From an uncultured Alphaproteobacteria bacterium (GTDB lineage Bacteria; Pseudomonadota; Alphaproteobacteria; RF32; CAG-239), in assembly GCA_934271465.1 (NCBI GenBank), contig CAKQRQ010000002.1, positions 62,001 through 126,000 of the forward strand: 64,000 nucleotides of DNA, given 5' to 3'. Positions 53,322-62,425 of the stretch are shown piece after piece (positions within the stretch are counted from its first letter, which is position 1; each line of letters begins with the position of its first letter). Made by a program: the position numbers and the translations under genes. The notes beneath the pieces are model-generated. The model made no database searches and had not been told where the DNA came from. It saw only the letters and a list, made by a program, of their open reading frames with translations.

Positions 53322-55880
53322 ATGGATGACATTCAGCTTGACATTGAAGATCCTCGCCAAACTTCGGCAAAAAAAATAAAGGTATCCGTTCAAAAAAAGG
53401 CCAAAAGGCGGACTTTTTGGCAGTATTTGTTTGACTTGATTATTAAAACTGTTTTATGCAGCGTGTTAATCGGCTTAAATTTCACATTATTTGCGAATGC
53501 CGGAAGCTATCATCTGTTTTCATCGGCGGCAAGATTGACGCCTGAGGCCGAGTGGATATATATCGGCATAGCCGCCTTAAGTTTTGTTTTAGTATTGGCG
53601 GCTTCTTTCTCGCGCCATTTGCAAGATGCGTTTTCGTCGTTGATTTTCGCATTGGTAATCGTCGCGCTGATCAATCAATTTGCCGTTTTTGAAAAACATT
53701 CAGGATTACTGATTTTATTTAACGGTCTGTTTAGCGATGCGGTCAATGCCGTCTTGTATGAATACGCCTTTTTGATTATCGGCGCTGCTGCATTCGTTTT
53801 CTTTTTTATCCTGCTGAAGTTGTTGAAACGTCAGTTCATTTTATATATGACGCTTGGTTTTGCTGCTGTTTTGGGGTGGGTTTTAAGCGAGGCTTACCTC
53901 AACCCCTCATCACAATATTTCAAAACCGTTGCGCAGTCATCAGCACCCCAAAAACAAGAAAACGGAACAAACATTATTGTTTTGTCATTTAACGATTTAT
54001 CCTCGCCGAACATCTTAAGAAATATGGCAAAAGAGAATGAAAACACTCCGGTAAAAGAAAGCCTGAACAATACGCTCGGCTTCTATTTGCGCAACAATTT
54101 CACACTTTATCCGAATGCAATGGCAAAAAGCACAGATGCATTCCAAAATTTAATCAGTCTTTATAATCCTCAGTCAGAAGCAGATTCGGCTGATTTAACA
54201 CTGTCTTCAACAATTAAAGACAGTTATTTTGATTTTTCGACATTGCAATTTGAAAAAAGCTATCTCAAAGAAAACGCTCTTTACAAACTGCTGAAAGAGC
54301 AGGGCTACGCCATCAATGTCTATCAGACAAGAAACCTTGACACCTGTTATATCAATAACCAACAAGAAACAGCATTATGCAAAGAAAAAGTCAGCACACC
54401 GTTGAATTTGTCAGGCGATACGATGTCGACAATCAGAAAGACCGTCTTTTTATCGGCGCAATGGTTGGAATCAACGGGATTCGTTTCTTCGATAAATCCT
54501 CTTCTCAAAGGAATTAGCTATCTTTACACAAATAAAGACTTAGCGCCTCTTGGGGTCAATCCCAACCGTTTGTATGCCGTCAACGCGTTCAAAGTCTTTG
54601 ATCAAATAGCTGATGTTATCGATACCCAAACAGGAAATCAAGCTTATTTCGCGGTTATTGATTTGCCGTCAGACACCTATGTTTATGACGCTTTTTGTAA
54701 TCTAAAACCCTCCAGCGAATGGATAAGCGAAACAACGACGGCACCTGTCCACGTCACGCTTGACCAACGCCGCGCGGCCTATGCCGAACAAGTCAGTTGT
54801 TTATACGGTGCATTGGAAAAGTTTATGCAGCAATTGAAAAAATCAGGAAGTCTCGAGGACACGACAATTGTCATTAACGGACTGAATGTGCCGCAAAAAC
54901 TCAACAGAATTGAACAAGACGCCTATCGTCAACTCCAAAGCAAATATCAAGTTGCTTTTGCTGTTCGGTCGCCCGAGGAGAAAGGAGCCAAAATAGATAC
55001 AGCAATTTGCTCCGTTACAGATATCATAGCCTCACAGTTTATTACGCATGAACCTTGTCGGGAATTTTCGTCTCTGCCGGAAATGGAAATTTCAGAAGAC
55101 AGGATTAAAGAAGGCGTTGCCGCAGATGATTGGTCTCAAGGAAACTTATCCCAAGCTCAAGAGGCTTTTGGCGAGTGGTTTAATGGGTGGGCGGCTCATA
55201 ACTCTTTTGAAAACACGTTTAAAAACGAAAATCAGCCACAAACAGCAGAAGACGGCTCACAAATCATAGCCGAAATTAAAACACCGGAAACCGTTATTGA
55301 AGATGAACCGGAACAAAAGCTGGAATCTATCACAGTTGCCGCCGAAAAGGCTGAAGAGACAAAAGAAGCCCCCGAACCCGAAGTTCAAGAGGCTGTTGAA
55401 AACAAACCTGAAATCAAAGAGATACCTGAAGAAGTTATTCCGGAAACACTGTTTGATGTCGGCGAAATTTCTCTGGAAACCACAGAGCCCGTCAATAATG
55501 ATGCTGCCGCGCCGGCTGAAAAGCCTCAGGAAAAAGCACAGCCTGTTCCCGAAATTAACCCTGATATCAAAGCCGCAGAAGAAGCCACAACACAAGCTAT
55601 TCAGCGAGCCAAACAAGCTCTCGCCGAAAAACAGGCTCAAAAAGAAGCAGAAAAACAAGCTGCCGAACAAAAACTAAACGAGCTCAGCCAAAGTATTGAA
55701 ACCATAGCCAAAAATGAAAAATTGCGAGATGTTCTGGAAGCGCCTGTCGCAACCAATAAAGAACTTTCGCCGGAACAGCTTAAAGAAAAGCTTCATCAGA
55801 ATCTGAATGAAACAGCCAAGAAAGCCGATAAGTCCATTAATATTGAAATTAAGGTCTTAGACGGGAAACCAAATTCGTAA
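53322..55880 (+). CDS. Membrane protein with degenerate sulfatase/EptA-like fold and long acidic C-terminal tail
   Basis: The 852-residue protein has five predicted membrane helices in residues 30-200, as in EptA-type phosphoethanolamine transferases and LtaS-like enzymes. A periplasmic domain follows (about 210-590) with NIIVLSFNDLSSPNILRNMA at the place of the first metal-binding strand, YPNAMAKSTDAFQNLISLYN at the place of the nucleophile Thr/Ser, and TTIVINGLN where active enzymes have the Asp-His pair. So the fold appears kept while some metal ligands are lost. Residues 610-852 are Glu/Lys/Pro/Ala-rich with a coiled coil (TQAIQRAKQALAEKQAQKEA). The role is unknown; it may be a structural or regulatory envelope protein. 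yejE starts eight bases after the stop. Confidence 0.7.
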   Translation: MDDIQLDIEDPRQTSAKKIKVSVQKKAKRRTFWQYLFDLIIKTVLCSVLIGLNFTLFANAGSYHLFSSAARLTPEAEWIYIGIAALSFVLVLAASFSRHLQDAFSSLIFALVIVALINQFAVFEKHSGLLILFNGLFSDAVNAVLYEYAFLIIGAAAFVFFFILLKLLKRQFILYMTLGFAAVLGWVLSEAYLNPSSQYFKTVAQSSAPQKQENGTNIIVLSFNDLSSPNILRNMAKENENTPVKESLNNTLGFYLRNNFTLYPNAMAKSTDAFQNLISLYNPQSEADSADLTLSSTIKDSYFDFSTLQFEKSYLKENALYKLLKEQGYAINVYQTRNLDTCYINNQQETALCKEKVSTPLNLSGDTMSTIRKTVFLSAQWLESTGFVSSINPLLKGISYLYTNKDLAPLGVNPNRLYAVNAFKVFDQIADVIDTQTGNQAYFAVIDLPSDTYVYDAFCNLKPSSEWISETTTAPVHVTLDQRRAAYAEQVSCLYGALEKFMQQLKKSGSLEDTTIVINGLNVPQKLNRIEQDAYRQLQSKYQVAFAVRSPEEKGAKIDTAICSVTDIIASQFITHEPCREFSSLPEMEISEDRIKEGVAADDWSQGNLSQAQEAFGEWFNGWAAHNSFENTFKNENQPQTAEDGSQIIAEIKTPETVIEDEPEQKLESITVAAEKAEETKEAPEPEVQEAVENKPEIKEIPEEVIPETLFDVGEISLETTEPVNNDAAAPAEKPQEKAQPVPEINPDIKAAEEATTQAIQRAKQALAEKQAQKEAEKQAAEQKLNELSQSIETIAKNEKLRDVLEAPVATNKELSPEQLKEKLHQNLNETAKKADKSINIEIKVLDGKPNS

Positions 55881-55888
55881 AGGGCGGC

Positions 55889-56932
55889 ATGACATCCGGT
55901 CAGACAAAATCAGAAAATCTCCCCCTTTGGAAAAAAAGGATTAGGCTTTTTTGGCGTAACAAAAGAGCAGGGGTGTCGCTTCTTATTTTGGCGGGAATAC
56001 TCCTGTTAAGTTTGTGCGCCGAACTGATAGCCAATGACAAGCCTTTAGTCCTTGTTTACAAAGGAAACTGGTATTTTCCGGCTTTCAAATCCTATACGGA
56101 ACAAACTTTTGGCGGAGATTTTCCAACCCCCGCGGATTATAAAGACGAACTTATTTCTAAAAATATTTTCCAAAACGGCAAAGCGTTGTTTCCGATTATC
56201 CCTTATTCGTTCAATACTGTGGACTATGCCTTGACACAGCCGACTCCTTCAGCGCCCGACAAACACCATTGGCTTGGCACAGATGACGAAGGACGTGACA
56301 TTTTGGCACGAATTCTTTACGGAATACGGCTATCTGTTATTTTTGCGTTTATCTTAACAGCCGCAACATCTGTTCTCGGAATTATCGTTGGCGCAGTTCA
56401 GGGATATTTTGGTGGAAAAACAGACATCATTATCCAGCGTTTTTTGGAGATTTGGGAGTCTTTGCCGCAGCTTTTTATATTGATTATCATCGCAAGCGTA
56501 TTTGCTCCGGGGTTTTGGACGCTTCTGTTAATTATGCTGGCCTTTGGCTGGACCTCTCTTGTCGGCGTTGTCAGGGCTGAATTTTTACGCACGCGCAATT
56601 TCGAATTTGTCAAAGCCGCCAAAGCATTGGGCGTCAGCAATATCCGTATAATGTTCAAACATATTCTTCCAAATGCTCTGGTTGCCTCTGTGACGTTTAT
56701 TCCCTTTATTATATCAGAATCCATCGTGGCATTAACGGCACTCGACTTTTTGGGACTCGGACTATCGCAAGATTATCCGTCATTAGGCGATTTGGTGCGT
56801 CAGGGAAAAGACAACTTGCAGGCACCATGGATAGGAATCTCTATTTTTGTAGTGCTGTCAGCCCTCCTAACGATGTTGATTTTTATAGGCGAGGGTGTGC
56901 GGGATATTTTTGATACAAGGAAAACGTCATGA
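55889..56932 (+). CDS. yejE: Peptide ABC transporter permease, YejE-like
   Basis: The 347-residue permease has the N-terminal helix followed by a long periplasmic insert with GNWYFPAFKSYTEQTFGGDF and HHWLGTDDEGRDILARILYG, hallmarks of YejE. The binding-protein-dependent transport motif is EFVKAAKALGVSNIRIMFKH. YejABEF imports oligopeptides and microcin C in E. coli. The partner permease yejB and binding protein yejA are not in the window; the gene upstream is an unrelated membrane protein. Its stop overlaps the yejF start (ATGA). Confidence 0.9.
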   Translation: MTSGQTKSENLPLWKKRIRLFWRNKRAGVSLLILAGILLLSLCAELIANDKPLVLVYKGNWYFPAFKSYTEQTFGGDFPTPADYKDELISKNIFQNGKALFPIIPYSFNTVDYALTQPTPSAPDKHHWLGTDDEGRDILARILYGIRLSVIFAFILTAATSVLGIIVGAVQGYFGGKTDIIIQRFLEIWESLPQLFILIIIASVFAPGFWTLLLIMLAFGWTSLVGVVRAEFLRTRNFEFVKAAKALGVSNIRIMFKHILPNALVASVTFIPFIISESIVALTALDFLGLGLSQDYPSLGDLVRQGKDNLQAPWIGISIFVVLSALLTMLIFIGEGVRDIFDTRKTS

Positions 56933-58590
56933 CGATTCTTGAAGTCAAAAATTTGAACATTTCTTTTCATTCGACAGAGGGATATAGTTATAAAGTTGTC
57001 AAAAATGTTGCCTTTGAGTTGTCCAAAGGCGAAGTTTTGGGAATTGTCGGAGAATCAGGCTCCGGAAAATCTTTGACAGCTTTGTCAATCTTGGGGCTTT
57101 TGCCCTATCCAAAGGCTTTTCATTCCAAAGAAAGTTCTATAAAATTCAATGGAGAAGAGCTGTTAGGCAATCCAGATATCAAAAAATATCGAGGAAGCCG
57201 TATAGGCTTTATCTTTCAAGAACCAATGTCCAGCCTCAACCCGCTGCACACCATCGGAAGGCAAATTGCAGAAACCTTGATCTTGCATCAAAAAATGAGC
57301 AAAAAAAAGGCCAAAGCCGAAACAATAAAACTTCTGGAACAAACAGGCATCAAAAATCCGAAAAGCCGTTTCAAAGCTTACCCGCACGAGCTTTCCGGCG
57401 GCCAGCGGCAACGTGTAATGATAGCCATGGCCATCGCCAACAAACCGGATATTCTGATTGCGGACGAACCGACAACAGCGCTTGATGTGACAATTGCAGC
57501 TCAAATACTGGAATTGATTCTCAACCTCAAAAAAGAGCTCGGGATGTCTGTTATCTTTATCAGCCACGACTTGAGTGTCATCAAAAAAGTGGCTGACAGA
57601 GTCCTTGTGATGAAAAGTGGTAGAATCATCGAGCAGGGCTCTTGCGAAACCATTTTTAACCACCCCGAAAACCGTTATACAAAAGCTTTAATTTATTCAT
57701 CTAACATTTTGAAAAAAGAGAATAAAAACAAGACGGGTTTTATTTTGGAAACCGAAAACGCCACCGTTAAATACCCCTTATCAAAAACATTTTTCGGAAA
57801 AGTCAAAGAATATTTAACAGCACTCAATAGTGTCTCGGTCGCTCTCAAAAAAGGAAAAACACTCGGAATTGTCGGAGAATCAGGCTCCGGCAAAACAACC
57901 TTCGGAACAGCCTTGGCCGGTTTAACGCCGTTTGACGGAAAAATTTTGCTAAACGATGTAGACATCAAAGAAATACCTGCTATCCGGCTGCATAAGCAAA
58001 TTCAAATTGTTTTTCAGGACCCTTATACTTCTCTCAACCCGCGAATGACGATTGAAGAGATTGTAGGAGAGGGGGCAAAAGTTCATTTTCCGAAACAATC
58101 TCATCAAGAAAGATTAAGTAAAATCAAACACATATTACAAGAAGTCGGCTTAAGAGACGATGCGTTTGGTAAATATCCGCATGAATTTTCAGGTGGCCAG
58201 AGGCAGAGAATAGCCATTGCCCGCGCGCTGATTGTCGAACCTGAAATTTTGATTCTGGATGAGCCAACTTCGGCTCTTGACGTGACGATTGCAGCGCAAA
58301 TTTTAAAATTGTTGCAGAAAATTCAACAAGAAAAAGGTTTAACTTATGTTTTCATCTCTCATGATATGCGGGCGGTGAGGGCGTTGGCAGACGACATTGC
58401 CGTAATGAAAGATGGAAAAATCGTCGAATTGAACACAGCGGCAAAGATTTTTGCGCAACCGAGGCATTTTTATACAAGAAACCTGATTAATGCAGCTAAT
58501 TTGAGGACTTATCATGGAAAACAAAACAATCGACAATCTGGTCGATATTTTAGGAAAATTCAAAGACCTGAAACGATCCGGCTGGATTAA
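56929..58590 (+). CDS. yejF: Dual-ATPase ABC protein, YejF-like
   Basis: Two ATPase modules are fused in 553 residues. Module 1 has Walker [13 protein letters not shown], signature [12 protein letters not shown] and ADEPTTALD; module 2 has [14 protein letters not shown], signature [12 protein letters not shown] and LDEPTSALD. It would energise the YejBE permease pair for peptide uptake. The last 25 or so codons (after [11 protein letters not shown]) overlap the HD hydrolase gene by 77 bases and read as low-complexity basic sequence, so the original stop was probably lost and the frame runs on into the next gene. Confidence 0.9.
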   Translation: MTILEVKNLNISFHSTEGYSYKVVKNVAFELSKGEVLGIVGESGSGKSLTALSILGLLPYPKAFHSKESSIKFNGEELLGNPDIKKYRGSRIGFIFQEPMSSLNPLHTIGRQIAETLILHQKMSKKKAKAETIKLLEQTGIKNPKSRFKAYPHELSGGQRQRVMIAMAIANKPDILIADEPTTALDVTIAAQILELILNLKKELGMSVIFISHDLSVIKKVADRVLVMKSGRIIEQGSCETIFNHPENRYTKALIYSSNILKKENKNKTGFILETENATVKYPLSKTFFGKVKEYLTALNSVSVALKKGKTLGIVGESGSGKTTFGTALAGLTPFDGKILLNDVDIKEIPAIRLHKQIQIVFQDPYTSLNPRMTIEEIVGEGAKVHFPKQSHQERLSKIKHILQEVGLRDDAFGKYPHEFSGGQRQRIAIARALIVEPEILILDEPTSALDVTIAAQILKLLQKIQQEKGLTYVFISHDMRAVRALADDIAVMKDGKIVELNTAAKIFAQPRHFYTRNLINAANLRTYHGKQNNRQSGRYFRKIQRPETIRLD

Positions 58591-59068
58591 AAGACAAGTC
58601 CGGCTTCCGGAATCAGATGCGGATCACAGTTTCAGCGTGGCTTTAATATGCTGGCTGTTAGCCCCCAATGAACTGAATAAGCAAAAATGTTTGGAATTGG
58701 CTTTGACGCATGATTTAGCCGAAATTTACGCCGGCGACCCAACGCCTGTGGACAAGGTATCGCCGCAAGATAAATATAACAATGAAAAACAAGCTATTAC
58801 AAAAATAGCCGCCAAACTGAACAAGCCGGAATTAATAGAATTATTTGAAGAACTCGAGGCTCAAAAAACAAAAGAATCTATATTTGTCAAAGGGATAGAC
58901 AGGTTAGATAATGTTGTCACAGCAAGCTGGTATGACAAAACAAACCGCGCCCCACAAAAGCTGTTACCTGAATTCGGAAATTACGCCAAGCGTTGTCTGG
59001 CAAAAACAGATACAGACATAACCGGCGAAATCTCTGAAATAGTGGAATATTTGTTGAATAAGAACTAA
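58514..59068 (+). CDS. HD-domain hydrolase, YfbR/HDDC2-like (5'-deoxynucleotidase)
   Basis: A 184-residue all-helical HD protein with SDADHSFSVALI (first His), LTHDLAEIYAGD (HD pair) and VKGIDRLDNV (last Asp), the pattern of YfbR and HDDC2, which dephosphorylate deoxynucleoside monophosphates. GAGGACTTATC stands before ATG 58514. The gene begins 77 bases inside the yejF reading frame, but its own start and ribosome binding site look genuine. It converges with the TIM-barrel gene, overlapping it by four bases. Confidence 0.88.
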   Translation: MENKTIDNLVDILGKFKDLKRSGWIKRQVRLPESDADHSFSVALICWLLAPNELNKQKCLELALTHDLAEIYAGDPTPVDKVSPQDKYNNEKQAITKIAAKLNKPELIELFEELEAQKTKESIFVKGIDRLDNVVTASWYDKTNRAPQKLLPEFGNYAKRCLAKTDTDITGEISEIVEYLLNKN

Positions 59069-59841
59069 TCTTCTTCATCATCTTCAAAAGACTGAAGAAT
59101 ATTCAAAGACATCTTCAAATCTTCAGGGTATCCTGTGCCGGTATCCAAAGAAAAAATAACGGCTTTATCATTCTTTTTATCAGCAAAAATGGGCTCATAA
59201 TCCGCATGTCCTTCGCCGAGAACCACCCATCTTTTGAGGTCTGCATCATAATCTTTAATATGAAAATACAAACACTTATTAACAACATCTTGAAGTTCCT
59301 GCGGGGAAAAATCATCGCCGGAAGCTATTGTTTCACCAAGGTTGAGAAGCGGAAAAATATTTGAAAAGCCGTATAAATCCAACAGCTGGTGCATCTGAGA
59401 AATGGTGTCGATACAGCAGTCTCTGTCATTTTCAAGCAAGAGATTAAGCCCGCGCTCCAAAGCCATTTGGCTGAAAACATCAAGGCGCTTGCCCAAATCA
59501 TCCAAAGAAATAGTCTCATCTTTGAGGTAAGAATAAATCCGAACATTCGGCGCGCCGAAAATATCTGCCAAATCCATAACAGATGCAAATTTTTCCTTTT
59601 GCGCGTCAACAGACTGCGCGTCTGCTTTTTCCTTAAGAAAAGAGGTCGCCAACGCCGAAACCAAAATGCCGGAATTTGCAATTTTTTCAGACAAAGCAAA
59701 AGCCATGTCCTTTGTCAATTGTTCAACGGGTTTGCCGTCAATCCGGCGCAACTCAATATATTTAAGCTCGTTTTTCTTGGCAAACGCCAAAACCTCATCA
59801 ATATTATCCGACAATTCATCATTAATAAAGCTGATTTCCAT
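59065..59841 (-). CDS. Sugar phosphate isomerase/epimerase-like TIM-barrel protein
   Basis: This 258-residue protein fits the xylose-isomerase-like TIM-barrel family (IolE/Hyi-like): KYIELRRIDGKPVEQL, RIYSYLKDETIS, NLLLENDRDCC with a metal-binding Glu and Asp, LLNLGETIASGDDF, and YFHIKDYDADLKRWVVLGEG with His and the second Glu. Such enzymes isomerise or epimerise sugars or inositol intermediates with a divalent metal. The C-terminus is very acidic (SFEDDEED). It stands alone, and the substrate cannot be deduced. Confidence 0.82.
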   Translation of the reverse strand: MEISFINDELSDNIDEVLAFAKKNELKYIELRRIDGKPVEQLTKDMAFALSEKIANSGILVSALATSFLKEKADAQSVDAQKEKFASVMDLADIFGAPNVRIYSYLKDETISLDDLGKRLDVFSQMALERGLNLLLENDRDCCIDTISQMHQLLDLYGFSNIFPLLNLGETIASGDDFSPQELQDVVNKCLYFHIKDYDADLKRWVVLGEGHADYEPIFADKKNDKAVIFSLDTGTGYPEDLKMSLNILQSFEDDEED

Positions 59842-59900
59842 AATTTACCGCCTCAAAAATTAGTTTCTGCACAAGGATATACTGCTAAACAATGCCAAAA

Positions 59901-60443
59901 TCAAGCTTTATTTACTTTAGCAAACACTAGTTCGTCATAAAAAGAACCGTATTTAAATAAAGCATCTGTCAAGGTGCCCTCCAAGACATACCCGTTACGC
60001 TCGGCAACGCGGGCAGAGGGCAGGTTTTCTTTTTGGACACGAATCTCCAATCGATGAAGGCCCGCAGAAAACGATTGTTTTTCAATCAGTTGAACAGCAC
60101 GGCTCATCAACCCGCGGCCGTTATATCTTTCAGCAAGCCAATAGCCTATTTCGGCTCTTTTATTGTCCTGATTAACATTATGCAAGTCAATCGAGCCGAC
60201 AGCGCGTCCTGTTTCTTTAAGGACGAGAGAATAGGCGAAAGTCTCGGATTGATTCCAGCCGTCGCGAAACATATCCGAAGCTTTGTGACAATCTTCAATA
60301 GAATTGGTCTTATCAACCCACAACAGATATTCGCGAAGAAAGAGACGGTTTGAATCGATTTCGGCCATCATATCGGCGTCAAAACGATAATCTTTGCGTG
60401 CATAAAGCTCAATAACTCCGTCAGTCAAAAATTCAGGCATCAT
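59901..60443 (-). CDS. GNAT-family acetyltransferase, RimJ/RimL type
   Basis: The 180-residue protein matches the GNAT branch that acetylates protein N-termini or small amines: ELYARKDYRFDADMMAE, GSIDLHNVNQDNKRAEIGYW and LAERYNGRGLMSRAV, followed by RLEIRVQKENLPSARVAERNG, a RimJ/RimL/SpeG hallmark. ATG 60443 has AAAGGACAACG upstream; a second ATG follows directly. Upstream to 60678 there is only AT-rich DNA in which I see no gene. Acceptor unknown. Confidence 0.88.
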   Translation of the reverse strand: MMPEFLTDGVIELYARKDYRFDADMMAEIDSNRLFLREYLLWVDKTNSIEDCHKASDMFRDGWNQSETFAYSLVLKETGRAVGSIDLHNVNQDNKRAEIGYWLAERYNGRGLMSRAVQLIEKQSFSAGLHRLEIRVQKENLPSARVAERNGYVLEGTLTDALFKYGSFYDELVFAKVNKA

Positions 60444-60678
60444 AAGCGTTGTCCTTTTAATAATTTCCTGTAAAAAAGTTAAAAACACGAATATTGTAAA
60501 TTATTGTATCTTTTTGTCAACAAATTTTAGTCCTTTGATTTTTAAAAGAAAAAAAGAGAGGAGAAAGATTTTTAACCTTCTACTCCCACTCTCTCAATTT
60601 TGTCGCATAATGTATATTATGTATACAAACTATATAAAAATACAGAAATATCAATATTAATTTTACTTGTTTTTATAC

Positions 60679-61593
60679 TTACCTTGAATTCCCGCCAAAG
60701 TTTTTATAAATCGTCCGCGCTTGATTAGTCTTGGCTTGCTCGGTCAAATAACATCCGGATTGTTTCATAAACGCGCTGTAATACATTTTCACGCTTTCTA
60801 TATCTTCAGGCTTTGCATTCCGGTTATGCATCTTTTCAAGCACATTTTCCCATTTCGTCATTACCCAGCGCATTTCATCATAATTCAAATAGCTGTCGCG
60901 GGATTTTTGTATCCCTCGCATAATTCCCATAGCCGACGGATTTGGATCTGTCTCCGTATCATAAAATTCTTCAGCCCGACGATTGAACACCTTAACCGAA
61001 TCTGCAACGCCGTTTTCATACATTTTGGCTGCAATTTCAGGCAGAAGCTCAAAAGCGCGGTCATGAACCTCCTGCGTCGGCGGAAACCCGTGTCCGGTTA
61101 TCATTTTTTGGTCTTCATATCGGGCAAACATAGAAACCTGACTCACATATTGATGAACGCCCAAAGCCACGCATTCTATACAATATCCTGAATTTTTAGC
61201 CTTCATAACCGTGCCCAGTTTCCAATCATTTGGATTGGCCAAAATTGTTTCTATCAAAATATTATGCTTATTTTTGATGGCCTCCTCCACAATCTTTTCT
61301 CTGGCCAAAGAAGCGTCCTTTTTGGTAATAAACGGATAATTAAACTCATCAGCGTCCAAGACCTCCTGTGCATACGGCAGCATAATTCGCAAATCATCAG
61401 CGCCAAACCGTATCGGTTCCCGATTCATTTGCTTGGCATAATAAAGCGAAGCAGTTGTCTTCCCTGCTCCGGATTGCGCTGTCAACAAAACAAAAGTCGG
61501 CTTTTCTGAAGATTTTTTACCCTCAAAATATTTGGGTCTGATAACTTCTTGAAACCATTTTTCATGTTCTTCCGCACTCAGTTCAAATGTCAT
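60679..61593 (-). CDS. Zeta-toxin-like kinase
   Basis: This 304-residue protein has a P-loop LLTAQSGAGKTTASLYYA (about 36-53), IRFGADDLRIMLP with the substrate-binding Asp pair, and NILIETILANPNDW, features of zeta toxins that phosphorylate UDP-N-acetylglucosamine and so block peptidoglycan synthesis. Its ATG overlaps the stop of a small upstream gene (ATGA), the typical arrangement of an antitoxin-toxin pair. The C-terminal 130 residues are longer than in the streptococcal toxin. Chromosomal zeta-like kinases may also have non-toxic roles. Substrate is inferred from the family. Confidence 0.82.
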   Translation of the reverse strand: MTFELSAEEHEKWFQEVIRPKYFEGKKSSEKPTFVLLTAQSGAGKTTASLYYAKQMNREPIRFGADDLRIMLPYAQEVLDADEFNYPFITKKDASLAREKIVEEAIKNKHNILIETILANPNDWKLGTVMKAKNSGYCIECVALGVHQYVSQVSMFARYEDQKMITGHGFPPTQEVHDRAFELLPEIAAKMYENGVADSVKVFNRRAEEFYDTETDPNPSAMGIMRGIQKSRDSYLNYDEMRWVMTKWENVLEKMHNRNAKPEDIESVKMYYSAFMKQSGCYLTEQAKTNQARTIYKNFGGNSR

Positions 61594-61838
61594 TTTACAC
61601 CTCTTTGTTTTTTCAGCATATTTTTCAACAAGGGCACATATATTTCCTGCACCTTTAATATCAGCTGCGGCTTGTCCAAATACAGCATATCGTGATTAAT
61701 CAGCCTCATTTGCTTTTTGCAATATTCTTTATCCTGTTCCTTTAGCAATATTTTTGAATATTCCCGATACAAAGACAGCATAACAAAATTAGCATTTTCA
61801 ATGCGTTCCACCATATTTTCGAAATCTGCTACAGCCAT
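61590..61838 (-). CDS. Small helical protein, candidate antitoxin to the zeta-like toxin
   Basis: An 82-residue, mostly alpha-helical, basic-and-acidic protein (FENMVERIENANFVMLSLYR, then EYCKKQMRLINHD) with no motif I know. Size, helical nature and the four-base overlap with the toxin start are like epsilon antitoxin of the epsilon-zeta system, but I see no clear sequence likeness to epsilon. Its own start overlaps the histidine phosphatase gene by ten bases, so all are co-transcribed. The antitoxin role is inferred from context alone. Confidence 0.6.
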   Translation of the reverse strand: MAVADFENMVERIENANFVMLSLYREYSKILLKEQDKEYCKKQMRLINHDMLYLDKPQLILKVQEIYVPLLKNMLKKQRGVK

Positions 61839-62425
61839 TCTTCAACCCTCCAAGCACCATTAGTGCAGCTGATATGCAAAATTGCACCATTCTGAACATC
61901 TGTTACGCCAATACCCATAGCAATCAACACCTGAGAAAGCATTATGCCATGTGAAGAAATAGCCAAAACCTGATAGTTTGAGTTTTGAGCATAGTCTTCC
62001 AATCCCGCAAACACCCGTTCGCGAACTTGCTTCTTAGTCTCTCCGCCGGCAAAACACATATTCTCATACTTTCCTTCAGAACTGCGCCATTGCTGATATT
62101 TTTCGCCAAACTTCTCCAAAATCTCGGTATAATGCAATCCTTCAATTTCACCGACATTCACCTCAACAAAACGCTCGTCGATTATAATCGGGACGCCCAA
62201 GGACAAATTGGCCAATTTCGCGGTTTCCTGGGCTCTGACCAACGGAGAACAAACAATAACCTGAACCCCGCGGCCAACGAGTTTTTGACCAACCTCTCTG
62301 GCTTGATCGCGCCCGAGTTCCGTCAAAACAGAATCATTGGTGCGCCCTTGCGTCCGGCCGGCCAAATTATAAGAGCTCTGTCCATGGCGGAATATATAGA
62401 AATGTTTTGTTGCATTTTCAATCAC
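61829..62425 (-). CDS. Histidine phosphatase (phosphoglycerate mutase-like)
   Basis: The 198-residue protein has the RHG signature in FYIFRHGQSSYNLAGRTQG, with the phospho-accepting His14, TELGRDQA, SPLVRAQETAKL with the second active-site Arg, and LAISSHGIM with the second His. The family includes phosphoserine, nucleotide and sugar-phosphate phosphatases and GpmB-like proteins. The gene overlaps the upstream prolyl iminopeptidase by four bases and the small helical protein downstream by ten. Substrate unknown. Confidence 0.88.
   Translation of the reverse strand: MIENATKHFYIFRHGQSSYNLAGRTQGRTNDSVLTELGRDQAREVGQKLVGRGVQVIVCSPLVRAQETAKLANLSLGVPIIIDERFVEVNVGEIEGLHYTEILEKFGEKYQQWRSSEGKYENMCFAGGETKKQVRERVFAGLEDYAQNSNYQVLAISSHGIMLSQVLIAMGIGVTDVQNGAILHISCTNGAWRVEEWL

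Noticed and set aside
60489..60678. Possible gene in the AT-rich gap between the GNAT and zeta-like genes
   Set aside because: No frame with a plausible start, ribosome binding site or protein-like composition.
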